Counted from the first letter of the stretch, positions 1-8,598 are shown. The stretch is DNA of 48,301 nucleotides from Aphanocapsa lilacina HA4352-LM1 (GCA_019359725.1 JAHHGR010000031.1:1-48301), one strand, 5' to 3'. Program-made: numbers and translations. Notes: generated from the letters alone by a model not told the origin.

Positions 1-368
1 GACTGGTGACGAACTTGCCCAGCGAAGGCGAGTGGAAAATCGGCGATGAAGAGGTGATGGAACTGTACCGTCAACGCTGGCAGATAGAGCTGTTATGGAA
101 GTTTCTAAAAATGCATTTAAAGCTGAAGCGCTTGATGACAAAAAACGAGAATGGTATCCGGGTACAGCTCTACGTCACCCTAATTGCTCACCGCTTGCTG
201 GAACTGGTGGCAGTGCCAAAGATTTGGGGAAGCAAGCGGTTGGATAAGTTGCGTTACTTGCAATGTTGTATGTGTCAGGAAGTCAGTTATGTGCATTGGC
301 TGGGAAAATTGCTGGGCAGCTGGAGGCGCAGGGTCTGGCCCCTCGAACTGTGTGCAAGCGTTCACTGA
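1..368 (+). mobile_element. IS4-family transposase, C-terminal part (cut by the window edge)
   Basis: This is the tail of a DDE transposase; the reading frame is open from the left edge of the window and stops at 368. The segment YRQRWQIELLWKFLK fits the IS4-family signature Y-(2)-R-(3)-E-(6)-K, in which the Glu is the third acidic catalytic residue. The following KLKRLMTKNENGIRVQLYVT stretch is also typical of IS4 C-termini. Whether the upstream part is intact cannot be seen. No clear terminal inverted repeat was identified in 369-440, which has no other recognisable content. Confidence 0.85.
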
Positions 369-440
369 TTCAACACTTCTGGGTTGCGTCCCAAGCGAAA
401 TGGCGACAGCGACAGCTACTTTCTGGATGCCTTGTGAAGG

Positions 441-839
441 TTATTCCTCGAACAGTTTGCCTTCTTTAGCGGCTTCTATTTTTTCTTTCTGCAACTCCAT
501 TTCGGTTTGCAGCTCTTTGCCAAGAAAGAAATTCAGAAAAGTACGTATCACCGCGATAAGGGCCAGTTTTCCAAGCTCTTCTACCGTAGGAGCGACGGTC
601 GTCGCCAGGATGTCCGCTCCCAGTTGAAATTCGAGGGCCAGGGCCAGCCAGGCACCGAAGCGTAGACGGATCTGATTGAATGGAAAGGGGGTGTCGCGGC
701 GGCGACTCAACTCGAAGGCCAGTTGGGCCGTTTTGATCACGCCCGCGATCACGCAAAAAACCGAGATGACTTCCAGGCAAAATTTTGCGATACTAACGAT
801 CGTGCCGAGAGCCAGTTCCAGAAGTTCGAAGGGCTCCAT
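441..839 (-). CDS. DUF1622-family membrane protein
   Basis: A 132-residue protein with about three hydrophobic segments: near residues 8-32, a central segment around LRFGAWLALALEFQLGADIL, and a third around VEELGKLALIAVIRTFLNFF. The tail is charged and helical (ELQTEMELQKEKIEAAKEGK). The arrangement R-x-G-x-WL-ALEFQLGADIL followed by IRT-LN-FL is that of the DUF1622 family, small inner-membrane proteins of unknown function. The ATG at 839 was preferred to an in-frame start 42 bases upstream because a strong AGGAGGT Shine-Dalgarno sequence lies about 6 bases before it. No operon partner is evident. Confidence 0.8.
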   Translation of the reverse strand: MEPFELLELALGTIVSIAKFCLEVISVFCVIAGVIKTAQLAFELSRRRDTPFPFNQIRLRFGAWLALALEFQLGADILATTVAPTVEELGKLALIAVIRTFLNFFLGKELQTEMELQKEKIEAAKEGKLFEE

Positions 840-980
840 CCGCCACCTCCTTTGGGGCAAAACGCATACCAACACTACCAACTATCCATCCGGCATCGAT
901 CCGCAGGGGCAGGGGGTGTTGCGTCGGCAGTTTTCCTGGCGGTGACAATAGCAAGGGCAACTCGCCTGTGCTGCACACGC

Positions 981-1008
981 AAAAAAAGCCGGGAGGCGGC
1001 TCCCGGCT
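981..1008 (-). terminator. Rho-independent terminator of the carotenoid-protein gene
   Basis: On the minus strand a perfect stem AGCCGGGAG/CTCCCGGCT with a four-base loop is followed by a run of seven T. It lies just past the stop codon of the minus-strand gene ending at 1024, so it should end that transcript and insulate the DUF1622 gene. Confidence 0.85.
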
Positions 1009-1023
1009 GTCGAGTGGCTTGAT

Positions 1024-1782
1024 TTATCGTGCGTATTCGCCCGACTTGGTTCCCATGGCGTAAGCCACATCGCGCAGAACAGTGATCTGCTGCTCAAAGT
1101 CAAGCTCCTTGATGCCCTCTAGGCTCTGCTGAGCCGCATCGGACAACCGGTAGCCCTCGGGAATGCCGACGACGTCCTTGCCCATGCGCTCGGCCAGCAA
1201 AAACCAGATAAAGAGTTTGTTGTTCTCGGTGTGCTTGCCGTACTCGCGGCCCAAATGGTTGTCTTCGCCGCGCACGAGCGCCCGCATTGCATCGAGCTGG
1301 GCGTCGCCCATGGGCAGGGTGTCGAATTGGTCAAAAAATCCCTGGATCTGAACGACATTTGCAGCTTCGGGAGCGGCCGGAGTCACCGAGTCACCCATCC
1401 CTTCGTACAGGTAGTACAAAATAGCCAGCTTGCTGTCGACGTCGAGGCCATTGAACTGGGCTAAAGCCTCGCTGACACCCTCACTGCGGACCTCTCCAGG
1501 GATCTGACTTTCCAGTGTTTTATCGACGATCTCAGATATGCGTTCACCGGAAATCTCGTAGCGATTTTCGCTCTGCGATTCGTCTTCGTGAAACACTTTT
1601 TTTGAACTGGATTCGGTTGTATTTGTGGGCACCTGACGCTGTTCATAGGCGTGCGCGACTTCGCCGCTTTGTTGTGTAGAAGCCTCGCCCTGCGGGGAGC
1701 CGCTGCCGCCCGGATTCAGAAGTTCCTGTCCTTTGCTAAATGCCCGATCTACGTTTACTTCGGCGTTGTTTTTCTCGTTCAC
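1024..1782 (-). CDS. Helical carotenoid protein (OCP N-terminal-domain homologue) with long N-terminal extension
   Basis: A 252-residue protein. Residues ~105-245 match the all-helical N-terminal domain of the orange carotenoid protein: FNGLDVDSKLAILYYLYEGMG, then TPAAPEAANVV, NNKLFIWFLLAERMG and LDFEQQITVLRDVAYAMG. The carotenoid-contacting Tyr44 and Trp110 of OCP align with Tyr126 and Trp193, and the Arg155 position aligns with Arg237. There is no C-terminal NTF2-like domain, so this is a stand-alone helical carotenoid protein; that family binds keto-carotenoids and quenches singlet oxygen or phycobilisome excitation. Residues 1-~95 are polar, rich in Ser, Gln, Glu and Asn and probably disordered, which is unusual because these proteins normally begin near the domain. 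No separate C-terminal-domain homologue lies nearby. A terminator follows at 981-1008. Confidence 0.88.
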   Translation of the reverse strand: MNEKNNAEVNVDRAFSKGQELLNPGGSGSPQGEASTQQSGEVAHAYEQRQVPTNTTESSSKKVFHEDESQSENRYEISGERISEIVDKTLESQIPGEVRSEGVSEALAQFNGLDVDSKLAILYYLYEGMGDSVTPAAPEAANVVQIQGFFDQFDTLPMGDAQLDAMRALVRGEDNHLGREYGKHTENNKLFIWFLLAERMGKDVVGIPEGYRLSDAAQQSLEGIKELDFEQQITVLRDVAYAMGTKSGEYAR

Positions 1783-1952
1783 GTCGATTTCCTGATCTCT
1801 ACGGTTACCCCCAGCGTAGGGAAAACAGCAGGTGGGACCGTCCCCCCAGAGTTAGAAGAAAGCCGCCGGTGTATCTATCAAAAATAGCCCCGACAATTTA
1901 TCTCTTCAGATACTTGCTCCGCGTGCACCGGCTATCCCATATTTTGCGAGTT

Positions 1953-2564
1953 CTAGGCCAAGGTATCGGTGGGCGAATTGAGCAAAATATAGACGCCGAT
2001 TCCCATCAACAAAAAAGGCAGAACAAAGCGAGAAAAGGCAGCGAAGAGCGGTTGCAAAAAATCGATCGCCACCAGGCGCATCGCCAGTCCACCCCCCGCG
2101 GCGGCCACCGCGAGCACAGCCAGAATCACGATCCAGTCCAGTTCGGGTTTGGTGTCTGCCAAAAAGGCGGTGAGGACGGCGAGGGTGTCGCCGCTGTTGG
2201 CCAGCATCACCAGTCCGACAGCCGGCCATTTTGCCCGGCCATCCGGCGCCGGAGGCACCCCAGCATCAACGGCCGGTTTGCGAAAAATTTGCGTGAACTG
2301 CGTGCACTGGTAGATCCCCAATCCCAAAGGAACCATGCCCAGCCAACCGAGGTAGTTGGCGACGGCCAGTTCCGAAACCAGGGACAAACCCTTGGCGGCC
2401 ATCAGCACACCCGCGACCGCCGCCAGATACCCGGCCATCACTTGGGTCCGGGAACAGCCCGGCTGAGCGAAAAAGCCAATCAGCAACAAAAAATTGTCGG
2501 TGCTGGTGGACGCGAAAGCGGTGCCCGCCAGGGCGACGGTAAGCAGAACTTCCTGCTGCGGCAA
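1953..2564 (-). CDS. CadD-like cadmium resistance family transporter
   Basis: A 203-residue polytopic membrane protein with about six hydrophobic segments. The first carries the family motif STSTDNFLLLIGFF (conserved Thr-Asp-Asn) and a mid-protein segment carries LANSGDTLAVLTAFLADT, both characteristic of the cadmium resistance (CadD/Cad) family of inner-membrane exporters. Actual substrate specificity cannot be read from sequence. The start is an unusual TTG at 2562-2564, supported by a GGGAGG ribosome binding site six bases upstream. The gene is divergent from the desaturase at 2813, leaving a 248-base region that should carry both promoters; no clear operator was seen there. Confidence 0.8.
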   Translation of the reverse strand: MPQQEVLLTVALAGTAFASTSTDNFLLLIGFFAQPGCSRTQVMAGYLAAVAGVLMAAKGLSLVSELAVANYLGWLGMVPLGLGIYQCTQFTQIFRKPAVDAGVPPAPDGRAKWPAVGLVMLANSGDTLAVLTAFLADTKPELDWIVILAVLAVAAAGGGLAMRLVAIDFLQPLFAAFSRFVLPFLLMGIGVYILLNSPTDTLA

Positions 2565-2812
2565 GTTGAACCTCCCGTGACTTTTGCTGGGGACAAGTTA
2601 TACGCTTGCATCCCGATGACTTGCCCAGTGTACCGCCCCGACGACACCACCGGGCAACCGTCACCGCCGGCGGCGGCGCGAGCGACCCAAGCCGTTGCCC
2701 TTCCGGCGACAAGATCGTAGTTCCGGCTACAAAACTGCGCGAATCGCAATCGTATACCAGTACGAAGGACCGTAAGGCTGCGTGGATCTCGGTGGTTGGA
2801 CCTGAGTGTGCG

Positions 2813-3781
2813 ATGTCAAACAATGACGACTTCATAAGAAGAACGGCGGGGGAACCCGAACTGGCGGACCGGACCGCTTCCGGCGGCTTCAGGGCCGAGC
2901 GGCTCCTGTCGGCCCAGGATTTGGGCGCTCTCAGCGCGCGCCGCGACAGCAAGGGTTGGGGGCAACTGTTCGGGCATCTGGCGGTGCTGGGGGCGAGCGG
3001 CTGGCTCTGGGCGAGCCAGATTGGCCACTGGCCTGTGGCGGTGCCGGCTCTGGTGGTGTACGGGTTCGGTCTCGCTTCGATGTTCGCGCCGCTGCACGAG
3101 TGCGTCCACCGCACAGCTTTTGCGAGCAACCGCATCAACGACGCCGTCGCCTGGTTCGCCGGATTGCTGTCTTTTTACAACAGCACCTTCTATCGCCGCT
3201 ACCACAAGTGGCACCACCGCTATACCCAGATTCCCGGCAAAGATCCCGAACTGGACGATCCGAAACCCAGCAACCTGGGCGAATACCTGGTCGAAATTAG
3301 TGGCCTGAGTTGGTGGATGGGCAAATTGCGCGGGCACTTTCGGGTAGCGGCGGGCCGCCTGGACGGTTGCCCGTTTATTCCCGAAGATGCCCGCACCGGG
3401 GTGATCCGCTCGGTGCGGCTGCAACTGCTCGTTTATGCCGGGGCGATTGCGCTTTCGCTCGCAGCGGGTCAGCCCTGGTTTTTGCTCTACTGGCTTTTAC
3501 CCCTCGCGGTCGGTCAGCCGATTTTGCGGGCGATCCTGCTGGCGGAGCACACCGGCTGCAGCAGCGACGACAACCCGCTCACCAACACCCGCACCACCCT
3601 CACCACCTGGCCGGTGCGTTTTTTGATGTGGAACATGCCCTTCCACACCGAGCACCACCTGCACGCCTCGATCCCGTTTCACGCCCTGCCCGTTGCCCAC
3701 CAAAAGCTGCGCCCTCACTTTGCCCACCTCGCGGCGGGCTATGTCAAAGTCAACCGCGACATCGTCGCCAGGCTCGGATGA
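2813..3781 (+). CDS. Membrane fatty acid desaturase family protein
   Basis: A 322-residue di-iron membrane desaturase or hydroxylase. It has the three histidine boxes of the family: HECVH in HECVHRTAFASN, HKWHH in RRYHKWHHRYTQ, and HTEHH in FHTEHHLHASIPFHALP. It also has an extra histidine in the LLAEHTGC segment and paired hydrophobic helices between the boxes. The substrate is uncertain: the family includes acyl-lipid desaturases and carotenoid hydroxylases or ketolases. The ATG at 2813 was chosen because the upstream in-frame extension is low-complexity non-coding-like sequence. The stop overlaps the start of the next gene (ATGA), so the two are translationally coupled. Confidence 0.85.
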   Translation: MSNNDDFIRRTAGEPELADRTASGGFRAERLLSAQDLGALSARRDSKGWGQLFGHLAVLGASGWLWASQIGHWPVAVPALVVYGFGLASMFAPLHECVHRTAFASNRINDAVAWFAGLLSFYNSTFYRRYHKWHHRYTQIPGKDPELDDPKPSNLGEYLVEISGLSWWMGKLRGHFRVAAGRLDGCPFIPEDARTGVIRSVRLQLLVYAGAIALSLAAGQPWFLLYWLLPLAVGQPILRAILLAEHTGCSSDDNPLTNTRTTLTTWPVRFLMWNMPFHTEHHLHASIPFHALPVAHQKLRPHFAHLAAGYVKVNRDIVARLG

Positions 3782-4803
3782 CCCGCTCCGACGGCTCTTT
3801 CGTCCTCGAAAATTTTGCCCTCCAGTGCGGAACGGTTCTCACCCGCGCCCAACTGGTCTACCAGACCCACGGCGAACTGGCGCCCGGGCGCGACAACGCC
3901 GTTCTCTACCCCACCTCCTACGGCGCGTGCCACACCGACATCGACTGGCTCATCCACCCCGACGGCATCCTCGACCCGCGGCGCTACTTCGTGATCGCAG
4001 TCAATATGTTCGGCAACGGGTTATCCACATCACCCAGTAATTGCCAGACTTGCGCGCTCGCTGAACAACGATTCTGGTTTACCCACTTCGACAATGTCCG
4101 CGCCCAGGAGCGGCTATTAAGCGAGGTTTTTGGCATCGAGCGGCTGGCGTTGGTCTACGGCTGGTCGATGGGCGCTCAGCAGGCCTACCACTGGGGAGCA
4201 CTCTACCCTGAGCGCGTCGAGCGCATCGCAGCCCTGTGCGGCACGGCGCGCACCACCGACCACAACCGGGTGTTTCTAGAGAGTTTGCGCGCGGCGCTCA
4301 CCGCCGATCCGGCCTGGACGGGAAGCGGATTCGATGGCATACCTGAGCGCGGCTACTGCGCCTTTGCCCGCATCTACGCCAGTTGGGCGGCCTCCCAGGC
4401 GTTCTATCGCGAAGGAACTTACTGCAAACTTGGCTACGACTCGCTCGAAGACTATTTGCAGCGCGGCTGGGAAGCAAACTACCGCAAGCGCAACCCGCAC
4501 GATTTGATAGCGATGATCGACACCTGGCTGCGCTGCGATGTGGGCGATAACCCGATTTACCGGGGCGACTACTGCGGGGCACTTGCCGCCATCCGGGCGC
4601 GCACCCTCGTGATGCCCAGTGCCACGGACCTGTACTTCACGCCCGAAGATTGTGCGGCGGAGGCGGCACGCATCCCCGACGCCGAGTACCGGCCCATCCC
4701 CTCAATCTGGGGCCACCGCGCCGGCAATCCCTATCAAAATCCCGAAGACGCCGCCTTTATCCGTGCCGCCGTCCGGGAACTGCTCGATCGACCTGCGCTG
4801 TGA
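3778..4803 (+). CDS. Alpha/beta hydrolase related to homoserine O-acetyltransferase (MetX-like)
   Basis: A 341-residue cytoplasmic alpha/beta-hydrolase fold enzyme. The early segment LYPTSYGACHTDIDWLI resembles the MetX N-terminus. The nucleophile elbow is GWSMGAQQAYHWG (Ser nucleophile), the late Asp lies in SATDLYFTPED, and the His in WGHRAGNP. In true homoserine acetyltransferases the elbow is usually GGSMGG and the end is GHDAF, so this is likely a divergent member that may act on another substrate. It overlaps the desaturase stop by four bases and is followed after eight bases by a glutamine synthetase-like gene, suggesting one pathway for the three enzymes. Confidence 0.82.
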   Translation: MTRSDGSFVLENFALQCGTVLTRAQLVYQTHGELAPGRDNAVLYPTSYGACHTDIDWLIHPDGILDPRRYFVIAVNMFGNGLSTSPSNCQTCALAEQRFWFTHFDNVRAQERLLSEVFGIERLALVYGWSMGAQQAYHWGALYPERVERIAALCGTARTTDHNRVFLESLRAALTADPAWTGSGFDGIPERGYCAFARIYASWAASQAFYREGTYCKLGYDSLEDYLQRGWEANYRKRNPHDLIAMIDTWLRCDVGDNPIYRGDYCGALAAIRARTLVMPSATDLYFTPEDCAAEAARIPDAEYRPIPSIWGHRAGNPYQNPEDAAFIRAAVRELLDRPAL

Positions 4804-4811
4804 GGGCCGTC

Positions 4812-6122
4812 ATGACCGTTCCACTTTCAGAGCTTGCCCGCGAAAAGGGCATCCGGTACTTTTTGATCTCTTTTACTGACTTGTTCGGCACCCAGCGGGC
4901 CAAACTGGTGCCGGCCCAGGCCATTGACGCGATAGCCGCAAGCGGTGCGGGGTTCGCGGGCTTCGCCGCCTGGATGGACATGAGCCCCGCCGACCCGGAC
5001 ATGTTCGCCCATCCCGATGCAGGTTCTGTGTTCCAACTGCCCTGGCAGCCGGAGGTGGCCTGGATGCCGGCGGACCTGTTCACCCCCGAGGGCACTGCGA
5101 TCGCCCAGACTCCGAGGCTGGTGCTCAAGCGGGTGCTGAAACTGGCCCTGGAGCTGGGTTATCGCGTCCGTACGGGCGTCGAGTGCGAGTATTTTCTGCT
5201 GGCGGCGGAGGGGGCACAAATTGCCGACTCCCGTGATGTTCAGAGCAAACCCTGCTACGACCAGCAGGCGCTGATGCGCCGCTACGCGGTGATCTCGGAA
5301 ATTTGTGACGCCATGAACGCCCTCGGGTGGGGCGCCTATCAGAACGACCACGAGGACGCCAACGGCCAGTTTGAGATGAACTGGACCTACGCCGACGCGC
5401 TGGTGACCGCCGATCGCCACGCCTTTTTCAAGTACATGGTGAAAACCGTTGCCGAGAAGCACGGCCTGCGGGCCACCTTTATGCCCAAACCGTTTATGCA
5501 CCTCACCGGCAACGGCTGCCATACCCACCTCTCGGTCTGGGACAGCGAGGGCAAGGTCAATCGCTTCGACGATCCCCAGGGAAAACTGGGCCTCTCGCCC
5601 CTGGCCTATCACTTTATCGGCGGTGTGCAGCATTCGGCGGAGGCGCTGTGCGCCTTTGCCAATCCGACCGTCAATTCCTACAAACGCATCAACGCTCCCA
5701 TCACCGCCTCCGGCGCCACCTGGTCGCCCAACACCATCAGCTACAGCGGCAACAACCGCACCCACGCCATCCGCATCCCCGAACCGGGCCGCTTCGAGTT
5801 GCGCCTGGCCGACGGCGCCGCCAACCCCTACCTGCTGCCCGCCGCCCTCACCGCCGCGGGCCTCGACGGGATCGCCCACAAGCGCGATCCCGGCCCGCGC
5901 CGCGACAACAACAGCTACACCGACCCTCTGCCCCCGGGGAGCGCCCAACCCCTGCCGGCTAACCTGCTCGACGCCCTGCGCGCCCTGGAGAGCGACACCG
6001 TTTTGTCCGAAGCGATGGGTACGGATTTCGTCGCGTCTTACTTGAAGCTCAAACACCGCGAATGGCAGGATTACTGCGCCCGCGTCACTCCTTGGGAACT
6101 GGAACATACCCTCGATTGCTAG
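4812..6122 (+). CDS. Type III-like glutamine synthetase (GlnT family)
   Basis: A 436-residue protein of the glutamine synthetase superfamily. It has the N-terminal beta-grasp region (FLISFTDLFGTQRAKLVP) and catalytic-barrel motifs: the metal-binding VECEYFLL, NDHEDANGQFEMNW, the ATP-site GNGCHTHLSVWD, the segment VNSYKRI, and NRTHAIRIP...RFELRLADGAANPYL near the C-terminus. Length and motifs fit the GlnT/type III-like group, whose members make glutamine or ligate other amines to glutamate. Because canonical nitrogen assimilation uses GlnA or GlnN, and because of its neighbours, a gamma-glutamyl-amide role in specialised metabolism is possible. The start at 4812 lies eight bases after the preceding stop. 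Confidence 0.85.
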   Translation: MTVPLSELAREKGIRYFLISFTDLFGTQRAKLVPAQAIDAIAASGAGFAGFAAWMDMSPADPDMFAHPDAGSVFQLPWQPEVAWMPADLFTPEGTAIAQTPRLVLKRVLKLALELGYRVRTGVECEYFLLAAEGAQIADSRDVQSKPCYDQQALMRRYAVISEICDAMNALGWGAYQNDHEDANGQFEMNWTYADALVTADRHAFFKYMVKTVAEKHGLRATFMPKPFMHLTGNGCHTHLSVWDSEGKVNRFDDPQGKLGLSPLAYHFIGGVQHSAEALCAFANPTVNSYKRINAPITASGATWSPNTISYSGNNRTHAIRIPEPGRFELRLADGAANPYLLPAALTAAGLDGIAHKRDPGPRRDNNSYTDPLPPGSAQPLPANLLDALRALESDTVLSEAMGTDFVASYLKLKHREWQDYCARVTPWELEHTLDC

Positions 6123-6241
6123 CGCAAATTCAAGCATGCTGCCCCGAACCGGCGAGATTGGCCCCCCACAGTCTGGCCTCAAAAAAGTCGCGCGCTCCGC
6201 CGGCGGGTGACACCAACAACCGGCCGGGCGAAAATGGACGG

Positions 6242-6910
6242 ATGTGTGGAAGATTTACCCTCGCCGCTGCGCCCGAGGCCGTGGCTGCGGCCTTTGAACT
6301 GCCGGAGGCGCCCCCACTGACGCCCCGCTACAACATCGCTCCCAGCCGGCCGGTCTGTGCGGTGCGCACCGGTGAAGGCACCCGTCGCGAGGCGGTTTTC
6401 CTGCGCTGGGGACTGATTCCTTCCTGGTCGAACGATCCGGCCATCGGCAACCGGCTCATCAACGCCCGCGCCGAGACCCTGGTAGAAAAGCCTTCGTTTC
6501 GCGCGGCCTTCAAAGCCCGCAGGTGCCTGGTGGTGGCCGACGGGTTTTACGAGTGGCAGCGCCAGGACGGCACAAAGCAACCGTTCTACCTGCGCCTGCA
6601 GGATGCCCGTCCCTTTGCCTTCGCCGGTCTATGGGAGCGGTGGGAGCCGGGCGAAGGCCCAACCGTCGAGACCTGCACGATTATCACCACTGCGGCCAAC
6701 GCTGTCCTAGCGCCTATTCACGAGCGCATGCCGGTGATTCTGGCACCGGACGATTACGAGCGCTGGCTCGATCCTAGCCTGCATCAGGCGGAAGCGCTGC
6801 TGCCGCTGCTGCGGCCTTACCCACCCGAGGCCATGCACTCCCACCCGGTTGATATCCGGGTAGGTAACCCCATCTATGACAATCCCCGCTGCGTCGAGCC
6901 TGTGGACTGA
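6242..6910 (+). CDS. SOS response-associated peptidase family protein (YedK/HMCES, SRAP)
   Basis: A 222-residue SRAP-domain protein. It begins MCGRFTL, so Cys2 becomes the N-terminal residue that forms the thiazolidine cross-link with abasic sites in single-stranded DNA. Other family motifs are PRYNIAPS, LRWGLIPSW, LINARAET (the conserved Asn), ADGFYEW (the Glu) and IHERMPVIL (the His). It shields abasic sites during replication. The start at 6242 is fixed by the need for Cys at position 2; an upstream in-frame Met would bury it. The 119 bases before it hold no recognised gene. Confidence 0.92.
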   Translation: MCGRFTLAAAPEAVAAAFELPEAPPLTPRYNIAPSRPVCAVRTGEGTRREAVFLRWGLIPSWSNDPAIGNRLINARAETLVEKPSFRAAFKARRCLVVADGFYEWQRQDGTKQPFYLRLQDARPFAFAGLWERWEPGEGPTVETCTIITTAANAVLAPIHERMPVILAPDDYERWLDPSLHQAEALLPLLRPYPPEAMHSHPVDIRVGNPIYDNPRCVEPVD

Positions 6911-6996
6911 AGGCCAGTTTCCATCTCCAGGTGGAAGACAAATCCATCCGATGGGGGCGAGGATTGGGTATCTGCTTCTTCGATTTGGGAGGTTCC

Positions 6997-7608
6997 ATGG
7001 GCAAACGCAGACTGGCTTGTGTGTGTGTCCTGGCGCTGTCGTGTGGGCCTGCTTTCGCCCAGGAGTTACCGCCTTTGCAGAGGGAGCCGCAATCCCCGAT
7101 GCCGCGGGTGCAGACGCCCCCCGCCGAAGATGTCGATGCCGAGCTGTTGCGCCTGACGGCCGAGTACGGCATCCGGCAGATCGCCCTGGCCCAACTCGCT
7201 ATGCAGACAAGTACCAATCCGCACGTGGTCGAGTACGCCCGCCAGGTGATTTTGTTTCATACCGGCATCAACGGCAGCCTCTCAGAACTTGCCTCCCAGA
7301 AGGGCATCACTTTGCCCCAGTCCCCGAACACGATCGCCAGCGAGGCGCGCACCAGTCTGCTCGAATTGAACGGTCGCCTCTCGGCACTCAACGGCACGCG
7401 CTTCGATGAAGCCTACCTCGATGCGATAGGGGGCGATCACCGTGCCTTTGTCGAGGCGTGCGAACGCCTCAGCGCGGCAGGGAATGATTTCAAGATCAAA
7501 GCCTTCACCACCAGCAACAAAATCAAAGTCCAGACGCAGATTGCCCAGGCTTCGGCCCTCGCCCGCACTGCAGTGCCAACCGCCGCCAAGACCGCTCCTC
7601 GCAAGTAA
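6997..7608 (+). CDS. Secreted DUF4142 protein
   Basis: A 203-residue exported helical protein. A signal peptide, MGKRRLACVCVLALSCGPAFA, is followed by a likely cleavage before Gln-Glu and a proline-rich linker. The mature part has the ferritin-like four-helix pattern of DUF4142: an EYGIRQIALAQLAMQTSTNP helix, SSLLELNGRLS-like and RFDEAYLDAIGGDHRAFVEA segments, and a FKIKAFTTSNKIKVQTQI end. These periplasmic or outer-membrane proteins have no settled function. The ATG at 6997 has GGGAGG five bases upstream. It lies 86 bases after the SRAP gene and could be co-transcribed. Confidence 0.82.
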   Translation: MGKRRLACVCVLALSCGPAFAQELPPLQREPQSPMPRVQTPPAEDVDAELLRLTAEYGIRQIALAQLAMQTSTNPHVVEYARQVILFHTGINGSLSELASQKGITLPQSPNTIASEARTSLLELNGRLSALNGTRFDEAYLDAIGGDHRAFVEACERLSAAGNDFKIKAFTTSNKIKVQTQIAQASALARTAVPTAAKTAPRK

Positions 7609-7680
7609 GCGCGGCCCTGCGGTGCTTCGGGCGGCTAGACTGCGAATGTCAAAGGGTTCACTTCTGCCCAGTGGGTATCG

Positions 7681-7836
7681 ATGGTTGAGAGGGCTCGCCG
7701 CGACGCCATCCTGGGCTCTCTGCGCATTGTCCGCCAGTCCGGGGCGCAAATGCCCCGCGTCGATGCGCTCCACCGGCAATTGCAGTTCCTCGATGCGCGC
7801 CTCCGCGCAGTCGGCAAGGTTGCCACCCGGGCCTAA
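7681..7836 (+). pseudogene. Possible remnant of a ketopantoate reductase C-terminus
   Basis: A 51-codon open frame encodes RDAILGSLRIVRQSGAQMPR followed by VDALHRQLQFLDARL. The pattern of a short helix, R-x-x-G, then a proline and a final helix resembles the C-terminal domain end of 2-dehydropantoate 2-reductase. No upstream remainder with similarity could be seen in 7609-7680, so if it is related it is a fragment. It is equally possible that this is chance open sequence. Confidence 0.25.
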
Positions 7837-7850
7837 GGGCGATCGGACCG

Positions 7851-8396
7851 CTATTGCGCCACTACCCCAAGATCGCAGCCGTCCGGTTCACTTACAGCCG
7901 CATCTCCGAGCACGCGGCGCAATTTGCCCAGGCTATCGAGCAGTTGCTCCTTCTCAGAAGCTTCGAGCACCGCCATCAGTTCGGTTAAATACTGCAACAG
8001 ACCGGGCTTAATGCGCCCGTGCAGTTCGTGGGCCTTGGGGGTGAGCCGCACGCGCTTGATGCGCCGGTCGGTCGGATCGCTCTCGCGCACCACCAGACCG
8101 TCGCGCTCCAGCCGGTCGACCATGCCGGTCATGTTCGCCTTGGTCACCGCCAGACATTCACCAATTTCCGAAAGCGGCATGCCGTCGCGGCCATGTTCGT
8201 AGTAATGACCCAGGATCCTCAGCACCCCTACCTGCGGCCCGGTCAGGTCGTAACGGCTCAGATAATCGGTGATTTCTTTGTCGAGCAACGAACCCACCCG
8301 CAGCAAATTGAGCACCAGCACAAGCGGCTGGGGATGGGAGCGCTCGAAATCGTTGAGGATGCGGGCAGGCAGCTGCCGGGTTTCGGCCAGTGTCAT
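7851..8396 (-). CDS. MarR-family transcriptional regulator
   Basis: A 181-residue winged-helix repressor. The DNA-binding part reads LTGPQVGVLRILGHY, MPLSEIGECLAVTKANMTGM (recognition helix), VDRLERDGLVVRE and the wing DPTDRRIKRVRLT, the classical MarR signature. Helices at both ends give the dimer interface. It is divergent from an RND efflux adaptor and pump, so it most likely represses both that operon and itself and is released by a pump substrate (inference). Two palindromic sites sharing a GTTGAC half-site lie in the divergent region, one close to each gene. Start at 8396; a candidate operator lies about 20 bases upstream. Confidence 0.9.
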   Translation of the reverse strand: MTLAETRQLPARILNDFERSHPQPLVLVLNLLRVGSLLDKEITDYLSRYDLTGPQVGVLRILGHYYEHGRDGMPLSEIGECLAVTKANMTGMVDRLERDGLVVRESDPTDRRIKRVRLTPKAHELHGRIKPGLLQYLTELMAVLEASEKEQLLDSLGKLRRVLGDAAVSEPDGCDLGVVAQ

Positions 8397-8414
8397 TGGT
8401 TTTTATTGTGTACC

Positions 8415-8428
8415 GTCAACATGTTAAC
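8415..8428. promoter_or_regulatory. Candidate MarR operator (autoregulatory)
   Basis: GTCAACATGTTAAC is a palindrome matching at all but one pair of positions, 18 bases before the MarR start codon. Its GTCAAC half-site is the complement of GTTGAC, found again in the palindromic region ahead of the efflux genes. Assigning it to this MarR is inference. Confidence 0.5.
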
Positions 8429-8598
8429 AATGTACCCCAAAGCTGTGAGATTGTTCCCAATGGTTGTGAGAATTTGTGAATTGCTGTGGATTTTTGCTTG
8501 AAAGCGTTGCTCGAAGACCATTTGAATTGTGGCGTAGTGATAGTGCTTTCAGGGCATTGTCCGGAAGAAACACGGGCCGACAGGTCCACACCGACCTT

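Noticed and set aside
1740-2720. 326-residue plus-strand frame over the CadD-like gene
   Set aside because: Arg/Gln/His-rich composition without motifs, antisense to a membrane protein with a clear STSTDN motif and ribosome binding site.
3310-3777. Upstream extension of the MetX-like frame through the desaturase gene
   Set aside because: It is out of frame with the desaturase histidine boxes; the ATGA overlap at 3778 gives a family-like start.
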